Below are positions 19,385-27,265 of a stretch of DNA of 64,000 bases, piece after piece. The translations under genes and the position numbers were made by a program. The DNA is from Paludibacteraceae bacterium (lineage in GTDB: Bacteria; Bacteroidota; Bacteroidia; Bacteroidales; Paludibacteraceae): contig JAFOYE010000011.1 of assembly GCA_017391525.1 (NCBI GenBank), positions 142,811 to 206,810 of the forward strand, written 5' to 3'. The notes beneath the pieces are model-generated. The model was not told the DNA's origin, ran no database searches, and was given only the letters and a program-made list of their open reading frames with translations. Positions within the stretch are counted from its first letter, which is position 1; each line of letters begins with the position of its first letter.

Positions 19385-19441
19385 AGCAGCTGCAGGCGGT
19401 CTAACAGCAAAGCGATCTAATTGCCGCAGGCGGTCTAACAG
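19385..19441. repeat. GGTCTAACAG repeat between the MFS gene and susC
   Basis: Two exact copies of GCAGGCGGTCTAACAG (19392-19407 and 19426-19441) surround AAAGCGATCTAATTGCC, and a diverged copy (GTCTAGCAGCT) precedes them. This is the same word family as at 15131. Confidence 0.75.
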
Positions 19442-19485
19442 TGAAACTCTATATTAAAAATAATTTATTAACTTTAAACAAAAAC

Positions 19486-22400
19486 ATGATGAAAAACAAG
19501 ACATTTTTACTTGTGCTTGCTGCAGCTTTGTTCTCTGTAACAATGAGCGCGCAAGTTACTGGTACCGTTTTGGAAGCATCGACCGATTATCCTATCATTG
19601 GTGCTAGTGTCGTTGAGGTAGGCACTACCAATGGTGTGATTACCGATTTCGATGGTAATTTTGAGCTCAAAGTAAAAGAAGGAGCGAAAATTCAAATTAG
19701 CTACGTGGGTTTCAAGTCTATTACCGTTACCGCTAAGAAAGGTATGGTAGTTAAGATGGAAGAAGATTCCTATGCACTTCAAGAAGTCGTAGCTATTGGT
19801 TATGGTTCACAAACCAAGAAAGAGATCACTGGTTCTGTTTCTTCTGTTAAAGCGGAAGACTTCAACCAAGGTGTAGCGTCCAACGCTATGGGTCTTATCC
19901 AAGGTAAAGTGGCTGGTCTTACTATTATGAAAAATGGTGGTGATGACCCTGCACAAAACAACTACCAAGTACAACTCCGTGGTGTAGGTTCACTTTCTGG
20001 TACTGCTTCTCCTCTTTACGTTATCGATGGTGTTCCTGGTGGTGACCTTTCTTCTGTTCTCCCATCAGATATCGAGTCTATTGACGTATTGAAAGACGGT
20101 TCTGCTGCTGCTATTTATGGTACACGCGCAAACGCGGGTGTCATCCTTATTACCACAAAACGTGGTTCTAAAGATGGCAAATTCCACGCTGAATACAACG
20201 GTTCTGTTAATACTGCTGTAATGGCTGACGCTCCACGCGTACTTACTGCTGACGAGTATCGTCAATACATGGTTGCTGCTGGTCGCGGTACCGATATGGG
20301 TGGCAACACCAACTGGATGAAAGAGATTACTCGCACTCCTGTTTCTCATACACACAATATTTCTATCTCTGGTGGTAACGAGAACTTCAACTTCCGTGCT
20401 TCTGCTGGCTATCGTGGCCTACAAGGTATGGTTATCAACTCTGACTTCCAAGAGATCAATGCTCGTTTCGCAGCTAACCAAAAGACATTGAACAAGCGTT
20501 TGGAACTCGCTTACGACTTCTCTTATACTTCTATCAATAAGGCTTGGGCTAACTACGATAACTTGAACCAAGCTATTCGTGCGAATCCAACTATGCCTGT
20601 TAAGTATGATCCAGAGAAGGATAAGGATAATCCTAAATTTCATAAATACGGTGGTTACTATGAGTCAGATAACTTCTACTCTTGGAACCCAGTTTCTGAT
20701 ATCGAGCAAACTACTAACGACGCTAAGAACCAAGTCATCATGGGTAGCATTCGCGCTACTTTGAACATCATCGATGGTCTTAAGTTCTCTACTTTCTATT
20801 CTATCCAAAACAACCACGATTGGAATGGTAAATACCAAAAATCTACTCTCCGTTCAGTGGAAGGTAAGGGTGGTGTAGCTAACCAATCTTATGGTTCTTA
20901 TACACAACAAGTAGTTGAGAATACTCTTAACTACATCAACGAGTGGAATGGTCACTCTTTCCAAGCTATGCTTGGTCAATCTTACCAAACAGAGCTTAGC
21001 CAAGGTTTCAATGCTTACAACTCTGATTTCCCACTCGATGACCTCCTCTACAACAACCTTGGTATGGGTGAGGGTAAGAAAGAAGGTGCTGACACCTATG
21101 CTAACATGGGTAGCTACAAGTACAAAGATAAATTGGCTTCTTTCTTCGCTCGTGTAATGTGGAACTACGACCAACGTTACTTCCTCAATGCTTCTGTTCG
21201 TTTCGAGGGTTCATCTAAGTTCGGTCCTAAAGCAAGCAAAGTACTAGGACAATGGGGTGTGTTCCCTTCTATCTCTGGTAGCTGGAATATCAAGGGTGAG
21301 GACTTTATGGCTGATATCGAGGAACTTAATGAGATGAAACTTCGTCTTGGTTATGGTGTTACAGGTAACATGCCAGGTGACCACTACCTCTACCTCATGC
21401 GTGTAGCACCAGGTGGTGACTACCTCTGGAGCAACGGTGCATTCATCCAACCATGGGGCCCTTCTTCTAACGTGAACGAGAGCCTACGTTGGGAGGAGAA
21501 ACACGAGTTGAACTTAGGTTTTGACTTCGCTGCATTCAAGCATCGCTTCTCTGGTTCTTTGGACGCTTACTTCCGTAACACAACCGACTTGCTTTGGGAA
21601 TATGACGTGCCAATGCCTCCACATCCATTCGGTAAAATGTGGGATAACTACGGTCAAATCCACAACTATGGTATCGAGCTTCTCTTAAATGGTGTGCTCA
21701 TGGAAACTAAGAACTTCAAGTGGGATCTTGGATTCAACGCATCTTGGAACCGCAACATGGTGGTTCGTATTACTGGCGAGAAATATGGTCAAACAGATGA
21801 TGAAGGTAACTACATCGAAACGTATATGAACGTTGGTGGTATCGGTGGTGACGGTCTTACTGGTGTAAACGCTATGCGTCTCCAAGAGGGTCAACCTATC
21901 GGTAACTTCTACGGCTTCCGTGCTGCTGGTCTTGACGCAAAGGGTACTCTCTGGTACTACAAGAAAGATGGTTCACTTACCAAAGCTCCAAAGGAGGAGG
22001 ATAAACAAATCATCGGTAACGCACAACCTTACGTTAACTTTGGTTTGAACACCACTCTCCGTTACAAAGAGTTTGACTTCGCACTCAACTTCCGTGGTCA
22101 AATCGGTGGTACCTACTTCAATGAGACACGATTCTTCTACGAGCAAACTCGTGGTGTAGAGAACTGCTTGCTCTCTGCTTGGAATGCTACCAACGGTACA
22201 GGTGCTCCTTACTTTACTCGCGTGATGTCTGACTACTACCTTGAGGATGCTTCTTACCTCAAACTCAATGACTTGACTATCGGTTATACTCCTAAGTTGC
22301 CAGAAGGTTTTGCTAAATATGTAAACTACATTCGTGTATCATTTACTGCACAAAACCTCTTCACTATCACAGGTTATTCAGGTCATGACCCATCAAGCGT

Positions 22401-22491
22401 GAACATGTCTGGTTTGACTCCTGGTTATGATGGACGTTCTTACTATCCAACACAACGTACATTCAACCTCGGTCTACAATTCCGTTTCTAA
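19486..22491 (+). CDS. SusC/RagA-family TonB-dependent outer-membrane transporter
   Basis: About 1001 residues from the ATG at 19486; the frame is open from 19441 but the signal peptide (MMKNKTFLLVLAAALFSVTMSAQ) starts here. A carboxypeptidase-like CarboxypepD_reg domain follows (VTGTVLEASTDYPIIGASV), then the SusC TonB-box region (EVVAIGYGSQTKKEITGSV), the plug (LQGVGSL-type LRGVGSLSGTASPLYVIDGV) and a 22-strand barrel ending TQRTFNLGLQFRF. It imports oligosaccharides with the SusD lipoprotein encoded next. Codon use is strongly biased (GGT, AAC, TAC), as for an abundant protein. Confidence 0.96.
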   Translation: MMKNKTFLLVLAAALFSVTMSAQVTGTVLEASTDYPIIGASVVEVGTTNGVITDFDGNFELKVKEGAKIQISYVGFKSITVTAKKGMVVKMEEDSYALQEVVAIGYGSQTKKEITGSVSSVKAEDFNQGVASNAMGLIQGKVAGLTIMKNGGDDPAQNNYQVQLRGVGSLSGTASPLYVIDGVPGGDLSSVLPSDIESIDVLKDGSAAAIYGTRANAGVILITTKRGSKDGKFHAEYNGSVNTAVMADAPRVLTADEYRQYMVAAGRGTDMGGNTNWMKEITRTPVSHTHNISISGGNENFNFRASAGYRGLQGMVINSDFQEINARFAANQKTLNKRLELAYDFSYTSINKAWANYDNLNQAIRANPTMPVKYDPEKDKDNPKFHKYGGYYESDNFYSWNPVSDIEQTTNDAKNQVIMGSIRATLNIIDGLKFSTFYSIQNNHDWNGKYQKSTLRSVEGKGGVANQSYGSYTQQVVENTLNYINEWNGHSFQAMLGQSYQTELSQGFNAYNSDFPLDDLLYNNLGMGEGKKEGADTYANMGSYKYKDKLASFFARVMWNYDQRYFLNASVRFEGSSKFGPKASKVLGQWGVFPSISGSWNIKGEDFMADIEELNEMKLRLGYGVTGNMPGDHYLYLMRVAPGGDYLWSNGAFIQPWGPSSNVNESLRWEEKHELNLGFDFAAFKHRFSGSLDAYFRNTTDLLWEYDVPMPPHPFGKMWDNYGQIHNYGIELLLNGVLMETKNFKWDLGFNASWNRNMVVRITGEKYGQTDDEGNYIETYMNVGGIGGDGLTGVNAMRLQEGQPIGNFYGFRAAGLDAKGTLWYYKKDGSLTKAPKEEDKQIIGNAQPYVNFGLNTTLRYKEFDFALNFRGQIGGTYFNETRFFYEQTRGVENCLLSAWNATNGTGAPYFTRVMSDYYLEDASYLKLNDLTIGYTPKLPEGFAKYVNYIRVSFTAQNLFTITGYSGHDPSSVNMSGLTPGYDGRSYYPTQRTFNLGLQFRF

Positions 22492-22524
22492 TCTGATGTA
22501 AATCACATAATAAAGTATATAAAT

Positions 22525-24099
22525 ATGAAAAAGATAATTTTTGGTTTTATGGCGGCTGCTATGTGCTTTACAACTGCATGTACAGACCTTGAGCCAGAGG
22601 TGTACGGTGATGTCACTTCAGACAACTATTTCACCACACCTGAGCAATTCTCAAACCTTATCGCCAATGCTTACGCGCAAATGATTGGTGAGTACGGTTA
22701 TGTATACCGTGAGGGTTATTGGAGTATGCAAGAGTATACTACCGATGAGGTGGTTATTCCTACCCGTGGTACCGACTGGTATGACAACGGAGTACCTATC
22801 GCTATGCACCAACACACTTGGGTATACAACACCCGTGATATCAACAACGGTTGGTCTTTTGCTTACGGTGGTACAGCTAAATGTAATACCGTTCTTGATA
22901 ACATCAAAGAGATCAAAGGTGCTGACGAGTCTTTATACGATGAGGCAACTTGGGCTGGTATAGCAGAGGCTAGAACGCTTCGTGCTTTCTACCACTTCCT
23001 CGCTTTGGACCTCTATGGTAATGCTACTATTGATGACCGCATTCACGAGGTAAAACAATACACCAGCAAAGAGATTTATGAGTTCATCGAGTCTGAACTT
23101 CTCACTTGTATTCCACAACTTACCAACGATGTTCGCTATGGTTCTATGACACGTCCTGTTGCTTTTGCTCTTCTCGCTAAGCTTTACCTCAACGCTGAGC
23201 GTTATGCAGGTGAGCCACAATGGGAGAAATGTGCTGCATACTGCGACTCTATCATCAACGGTGGATATGGATATATGTTGGATAACAACTACTTCAATGT
23301 GTTCAAAACTACCAACACCAACAACCCTGAGATCATCTTCCCTATCGTGTTTGACGCTAAATATGCTAAGGGTAATATGCTCCACCTTATCACACTCCAC
23401 TACGTACACCAAGATGTTTACGGTTTGACAACCCCACCATGGAATGGTCCATGTACACTTGAGTCTTTCTACAACAAGTATAGCGACAAAGACAAACGTA
23501 AAGCTCAATGGCTTGTAGGTCCAGTTCTTGATGATGCAGGTGATACCATCATCTATGATACTGGTAACAAGGCTATCGGTGACAATGGTAAAATCCCTGC
23601 AGTGATCACTCCTAAGGTTTCTAAACTTCTTGACGCTACCAAAGCTAACTCTTTCGAGGGTGCACGTTTCGTGAAGTTTGAGCCTGAGTATGGTATCGAG
23701 CACCACGCTAATAGCGACTTCCCAATCTACCGTTATGCAGATATCCTCCTCATGAAGGCTGAGTGTCTCATGCGCCTCAATGGTGGTATAGCTAATGGTG
23801 AGGCCCTTGCACTAGTTAACCAAGTACACACTCGCGCGGGATTGGAGCCATATACATCACTTGATCTCGAGGAACTTCTCGATGAGCGTGGACGTGAGCT
23901 CGCATGGGAGGGTCACCGTCGTCAAGACCTTATCCGCTTTGGCAAATTTGCTGAAGGTAAATGGGAGTTTATGGATAAAGATGAGACTGGTGCGAAGATT
24001 GATCCATCTTTCCGCGATGAGCACGTAAACATCTTCCCTATTCCAGAGTGGGTAATGACTGCTAACCCTGGTGTTTATACACAAAACCCTGGTTATTAA
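22525..24099 (+). CDS. SusD/RagB-family glycan-binding lipoprotein
   Basis: A 524-residue outer-membrane lipoprotein. The lipobox Cys is residue 19 (CFTTAC), followed by the acidic TDLEPE typical of surface-exposed Bacteroidetes lipoproteins. TPR-like helices (LYDEATWAGIAEARTLRAFY, FALLAKLYLNAERY) and the C-terminal RagB motif (RYADILLMKAECLMRL, LLDERGRELAWEGHRRQDLI) identify the family. It forms the lid over the SusC transporter encoded 33 bases upstream. Codon use resembles susC. Confidence 0.96.
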   Translation: MKKIIFGFMAAAMCFTTACTDLEPEVYGDVTSDNYFTTPEQFSNLIANAYAQMIGEYGYVYREGYWSMQEYTTDEVVIPTRGTDWYDNGVPIAMHQHTWVYNTRDINNGWSFAYGGTAKCNTVLDNIKEIKGADESLYDEATWAGIAEARTLRAFYHFLALDLYGNATIDDRIHEVKQYTSKEIYEFIESELLTCIPQLTNDVRYGSMTRPVAFALLAKLYLNAERYAGEPQWEKCAAYCDSIINGGYGYMLDNNYFNVFKTTNTNNPEIIFPIVFDAKYAKGNMLHLITLHYVHQDVYGLTTPPWNGPCTLESFYNKYSDKDKRKAQWLVGPVLDDAGDTIIYDTGNKAIGDNGKIPAVITPKVSKLLDATKANSFEGARFVKFEPEYGIEHHANSDFPIYRYADILLMKAECLMRLNGGIANGEALALVNQVHTRAGLEPYTSLDLEELLDERGRELAWEGHRRQDLIRFGKFAEGKWEFMDKDETGAKIDPSFRDEHVNIFPIPEWVMTANPGVYTQNPGY

Positions 24100-24109
24100 T
24101 AACAATATA

Positions 24110-24162
24110 GTTTCAGGGTTCATTCGTTTTAACAATGAAACTTTGAACCCTTGAAACTTTTT
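24110..24162 (+). terminator. Hairpin with T-run between susD and susE (attenuator)
   Basis: GTTTCAGGGTTCA (24110-24122) pairs with TGAACCCTTGAAAC (24144-24157, one bulged T), followed by TTTTT. It may end part of the transcripts and lower expression of the downstream gene, or be another repeat-derived hairpin. The 128 bases between the genes hold nothing else that I recognise. Confidence 0.6.
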
Positions 24163-24228
24163 AACTAGAACAAGTTTAACACAACTTTATAAACAACTTT
24201 ATTTATTAACTTTTAAATTTTTAAAGCA

Positions 24229-25395
24229 ATGAAAATGACAAAATTTTTCGCAGCAATGCTTGCTGTTGCTGCTTTGACTTTCACAGCTTGTAAGCCTAAC
24301 AATCGCCCTGACGATCCAATTGTAGGTGATGAGGATTCTACTGAGGTAGTTCTTAACATCCCACAAGTAGCTGCTCCAGCTGCTGGCCAAACAACCGTAG
24401 TTCTCTACGTTCCTGCTGACACTCCAGAAGGTTGCTATGCTGTAGGTTCTTTCGATTGGAATGAGAAGAACACTGAGAGAATGTTTACTCCAGTAGAAGG
24501 CGCTGACGCAGGTTGGGTATCTTACACATTCGATTGGACAGAGGGTCTTGAGTTCAAGGTTCTTGCTGTTCCTTCTGATCCTGCTGTTGCTCCAGGTTGG
24601 TCTTACCAATGGGGTAAGAACATCGATCCAGAGAACGAACTAACAGAGGACAATGTTGTTATCCTTGAAGGTAGTGTAGGTGGTGAGTTTGTTCTTGAGA
24701 ACCAAGGTCAACCTAAATTGACTAAGCTTGCTGATGGTGGTGTATGCTACATCCACATCAAGGCTTGGGCTACAACTCCAGTTATCAAACCAGTTCCTTG
24801 CGAGACAGCTGCTTTCAAACACCCATGGAATGGTGGTGCTTGGGAGTACCGCGATGCTGTTAAGACAGCTGAGGCTACATTCGAGCTCAACGCTCTCTAT
24901 GGTAACACAGGTATCAACGTGGCTACTAACGTAAACGGCGACGGTGAGAACTGGTATCCAGCTGATCAAATCGAGTTCGTTGGTGACGTTGCTCAAGGTG
25001 ACTCTGTAAACATTAAGTTCGTTTCTGAGAAGGGTACTGTTGGTAAACTTACTGTAACTCTCATCGAGAAAGCTACTCCATCTGAGCCAGAGGAGCCAAA
25101 AGAGGAGAAAGACATCACTGTAAAAGCTAAAGTTCCTGCAGCTTGGACTAACACTATCACTGCATGGGTATGGCCTACAGGTGGTAACGGTGAAGAGGTT
25201 ATTCCTGTTAAAGAGGGTGACTGGTATGTTTACACACACCACTGCGCTGAGCTCAACATCATCTTCAAGAATGGTGAGGGTTGGAACGGTGACGCTAACC
25301 AAACTGTAGATATCACTGTTTCTGAGAATACTTGCATGGAGCTCGAGTCTGACGGTGCTACCAAAGCTACTTTCGTAAACGTAGATTGCGAGTAA
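24229..25395 (+). CDS. SusE/SusF-like starch-binding outer-membrane lipoprotein
   Basis: A 388-residue lipoprotein (lipobox Cys21, LTFTAC) with an N-terminal Asp-rich tether. A middle pair of beta domains (residues ~50-290) is followed by a C-terminal starch-binding module of the CBM26 type as in SusE/SusF (about 305-388: VPAAWTNTITAWVWPTGG, then DWYVYTHHCAELNIIFKNGE). The Trp and NG residues of that motif fit alpha-glucan binding. It is followed by a strong terminator, so this locus has no glycoside hydrolase of its own within the window. Confidence 0.83.
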   Translation: MKMTKFFAAMLAVAALTFTACKPNNRPDDPIVGDEDSTEVVLNIPQVAAPAAGQTTVVLYVPADTPEGCYAVGSFDWNEKNTERMFTPVEGADAGWVSYTFDWTEGLEFKVLAVPSDPAVAPGWSYQWGKNIDPENELTEDNVVILEGSVGGEFVLENQGQPKLTKLADGGVCYIHIKAWATTPVIKPVPCETAAFKHPWNGGAWEYRDAVKTAEATFELNALYGNTGINVATNVNGDGENWYPADQIEFVGDVAQGDSVNIKFVSEKGTVGKLTVTLIEKATPSEPEEPKEEKDITVKAKVPAAWTNTITAWVWPTGGNGEEVIPVKEGDWYVYTHHCAELNIIFKNGEGWNGDANQTVDITVSENTCMELESDGATKATFVNVDCE

Positions 25396-25451
25396 TAAAT
25401 TATCGAAATCAACAGATTTCATAAATCTTTGAGAATATAATTTCTCATCCT

Positions 25452-25481
25452 AGCCCTGTGGTTCGCCACAGGGCTTTTTTT
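25452..25481 (+). terminator. Rho-independent terminator of the Sus locus
   Basis: A perfect 10-base stem AGCCCTGTGG / CCACAGGGCT with a TTCG loop and a run of seven T. Confidence 0.95.
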
Positions 25482-25537
25482 ATAGCAGCCTAGATGGAAA
25501 AAGGGAATGGCACGATATCGCTTCGCTTTTCCTTCGG

Positions 25538-25592
25538 TGAAGTTCCAATGAAGTCTCCATGAAGTTCCTATGAAGTCCCTATGAAGTCCCTA
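25538..25592. repeat. Five 11-base tandem repeats (TGAAGTCCCTA) upstream of the V-ATPase operon
   Basis: Units start at 25538, 25549, 25560, 25571 and 25582: TGAAGTTCCAA, TGAAGTCTCCA, TGAAGTTCCTA and TGAAGTCCCTA twice; TGGAGAC continues the pattern. Number and period equal those of the array at 17612, but the sequence is different. They lie about 160 bases upstream of the V-ATPase promoter. The rest of 25593-25750 shows nothing I recognise. Confidence 0.75.
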
Positions 25593-25753
25593 TGGAGACA
25601 GGTGGCAAATAGATGGCAATAAATAGGCAGATGAAGGGATAATAAACAACGAGAGTGGAATGATTAATGAGGCGAATTGATGAAGGTAAACACTACGGAA
25701 ATGGAGGATGCAAGTGGCAAAAATAAAGAAAAAAAATAAAAACGGATTATTAT

Positions 25754-25784
25754 TTGTGTATGTCAAAAAAAAGCAGTACCTTTG
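25754..25784 (+). promoter_or_regulatory. Promoter of the V-ATPase operon
   Basis: TTGTGTATGTC (from 25754) and TACCTTTG (25777-25784), TTG to TA 23 bases. The start codon is 80 bases further on. Confidence 0.75.
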
Positions 25785-25863
25785 TAGCGATTATGGACTA
25801 TTGTGGGCGAACGCTCAGAAAAAGGTAAAAAATAAGCGAATTATAAATAAAAATATATATACA

Positions 25864-26448
25864 ATGAATCTATCAGAATTAACCAACAAACTTTACGCTG
25901 AGGGCGTAGAGAAAGGTAATGCCGAAGCTGCTGCTATCGTAGCAAAGGCACAAGAAGAAGCTGCTGCTATCGTAGCAAAAGCTGAGAAAGAGGCTGCTGA
26001 GAAAATCGCTGCAGCTGAAGCTAAAATGGCAGAGTTGGATAAGAACACTCGTGCCGAGTTGAAACTCTTTGCTGAGCAAAGCGTAAGCGCACTCAAGACA
26101 GAGGTTACTGACCTCATCACTGAGCAAGTGGCTGCTGACTGCGTGAAGGCTGCTACTGCTGACGCTAAATTTATGCAAGGTGTAATCGCTAAATTAGCTG
26201 AGCAAATGGCTAAGGATGGCAATGTAACTATCGAGGCTAAAGATGCTGAGGCTTTGAAAACTTACTTCGCTGCTAATGCTAAAGGTTTGCTCGAGAAAGG
26301 TGTTAAGATCAACGAAGTTAAAGGTATCAAAACTGACTTCGCTATCGTTCCAGAGAAGGGTGGCTACAAACTCAACTTCGGAGAGAAGGAGTTCGTAGAG
26401 TACTTCAAAGAGTTCTTGCGTCCACAACTTATCGATTTGTTATTCTAA
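25864..26448 (+). CDS. atpE: V/A-type ATPase subunit E
   Basis: A peripheral-stalk subunit of about 194 residues. The frame is open upstream to 25708 but the promoter lies in that stretch, and MNLSELTNKLYAEG at 25864 is the normal start. Residues 20-60 are a long Ala/Glu/Lys helix containing a tandem AAAIVAKAQEEAAAIVAKAE, which forms the stalk coiled coil with a partner. The C-terminal half is the globular domain that binds the catalytic head. It is the first gene of the operon. Confidence 0.9.
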   Translation: MNLSELTNKLYAEGVEKGNAEAAAIVAKAQEEAAAIVAKAEKEAAEKIAAAEAKMAELDKNTRAELKLFAEQSVSALKTEVTDLITEQVAADCVKAATADAKFMQGVIAKLAEQMAKDGNVTIEAKDAEALKTYFAANAKGLLEKGVKINEVKGIKTDFAIVPEKGGYKLNFGEKEFVEYFKEFLRPQLIDLLF

Positions 26449-26449
26449 T

Positions 26450-26524
26450 AGTTTAGGAGTTCAGGAGTTTAGAAGTTTAGGAGTATCTCTGAACAAGCGC
26501 AAAGCGCGTCTGAACCTCTGAACG
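26450..26524. repeat. Inverted GTTCAG/CTGAAC element between V-ATPase subunit E and DUF2764 genes
   Basis: Left arm: GTTTAGGAGTTCAGGAG and GTTTAGAAGTTTAGGAG. Right arm: CTCTGAAC, then a hairpin GCGCAAAGCGC, then TCTGAACCTCTGAAC. Left words are the reverse complement of right words. It fills the 94-base gap, whereas most other gaps in this operon are 3-5 bases or overlaps. Confidence 0.8.
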
Positions 26525-26542
26525 ATATTAAACAAAGTATAT

Positions 26543-27262
26543 ATGGGATACGAATGTTTACTGGCTGGTTTGCCTGACCTGAAAGCGGGTGGAGAGGCTC
26601 CAATGTCGATGGAGGCTCTACTTGATCTTTTCTCTGAGACACTCTCTGAGAAAGATCTTGCGCTGCTCTCAATGTTGCGTATGCCATCTGATGCTCCAGA
26701 AATCCTTGAGACAATTGAGCAATACGATGACACTATCATCGGTCAACCAACTTGGTGGGAAGATGCTCGTGCTGCTTTGTCTGAGGCTGACTTGCGCATG
26801 CAGGTGTTGTACGAAATCGGCCTGCAATCAAAAAACCAATTCGTTCGCAAGTGGTTTGCCTTCAATCAAGACATGAACAACGTCTTGGCTGCGACTATCT
26901 GCCGTCGTCATGGCTTTGATGTTCGTCGCGCGATTGTAGGTAACAGCCCTGTGGCTGAGATTCTCCGCAAGGACCTACCACAAAAAGACTTTGGTTTGGC
27001 AGGCGTGATGGACAACCTCTCTGAGGTAATGGCATTGGTTGATATCAACAACCTTATGGAACGCGAAAAGCAAATGGATGCTATTCGTTTTGCGTGGTTA
27101 GAGGAGAAAACGCTATTTGTTAACTTCTCTATTGAAAATGTATTGGCTTACTACTTGCAAGCTGAAATGCTTAATCGTTGGGCTCTCCTCACCATTGAAC
27201 AGGGAGAAAAGGTTTTCAGAGAATTAGTAAGTGGCATGAAAAAAGGAATAAAATTAGATTAA
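26543..27262 (+). CDS. DUF2764 family protein of the V-ATPase operon
   Basis: A 239-residue helical, soluble protein (MGYECLLAGLPDLKAGG at the start, QAEMLNRWALLTIEQGEKVF near the end). DUF2764 proteins occur in Bacteroidetes V-ATPase operons in the place where subunit C stands in other bacteria, and no subunit C gene is present here; it may be the functional replacement that joins rotor and membrane part (inference). It is 3 bases upstream of the subunit A gene. Confidence 0.8.
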   Translation: MGYECLLAGLPDLKAGGEAPMSMEALLDLFSETLSEKDLALLSMLRMPSDAPEILETIEQYDDTIIGQPTWWEDARAALSEADLRMQVLYEIGLQSKNQFVRKWFAFNQDMNNVLAATICRRHGFDVRRAIVGNSPVAEILRKDLPQKDFGLAGVMDNLSEVMALVDINNLMEREKQMDAIRFAWLEEKTLFVNFSIENVLAYYLQAEMLNRWALLTIEQGEKVFRELVSGMKKGIKLD

Positions 27263-27265
27263 GAT

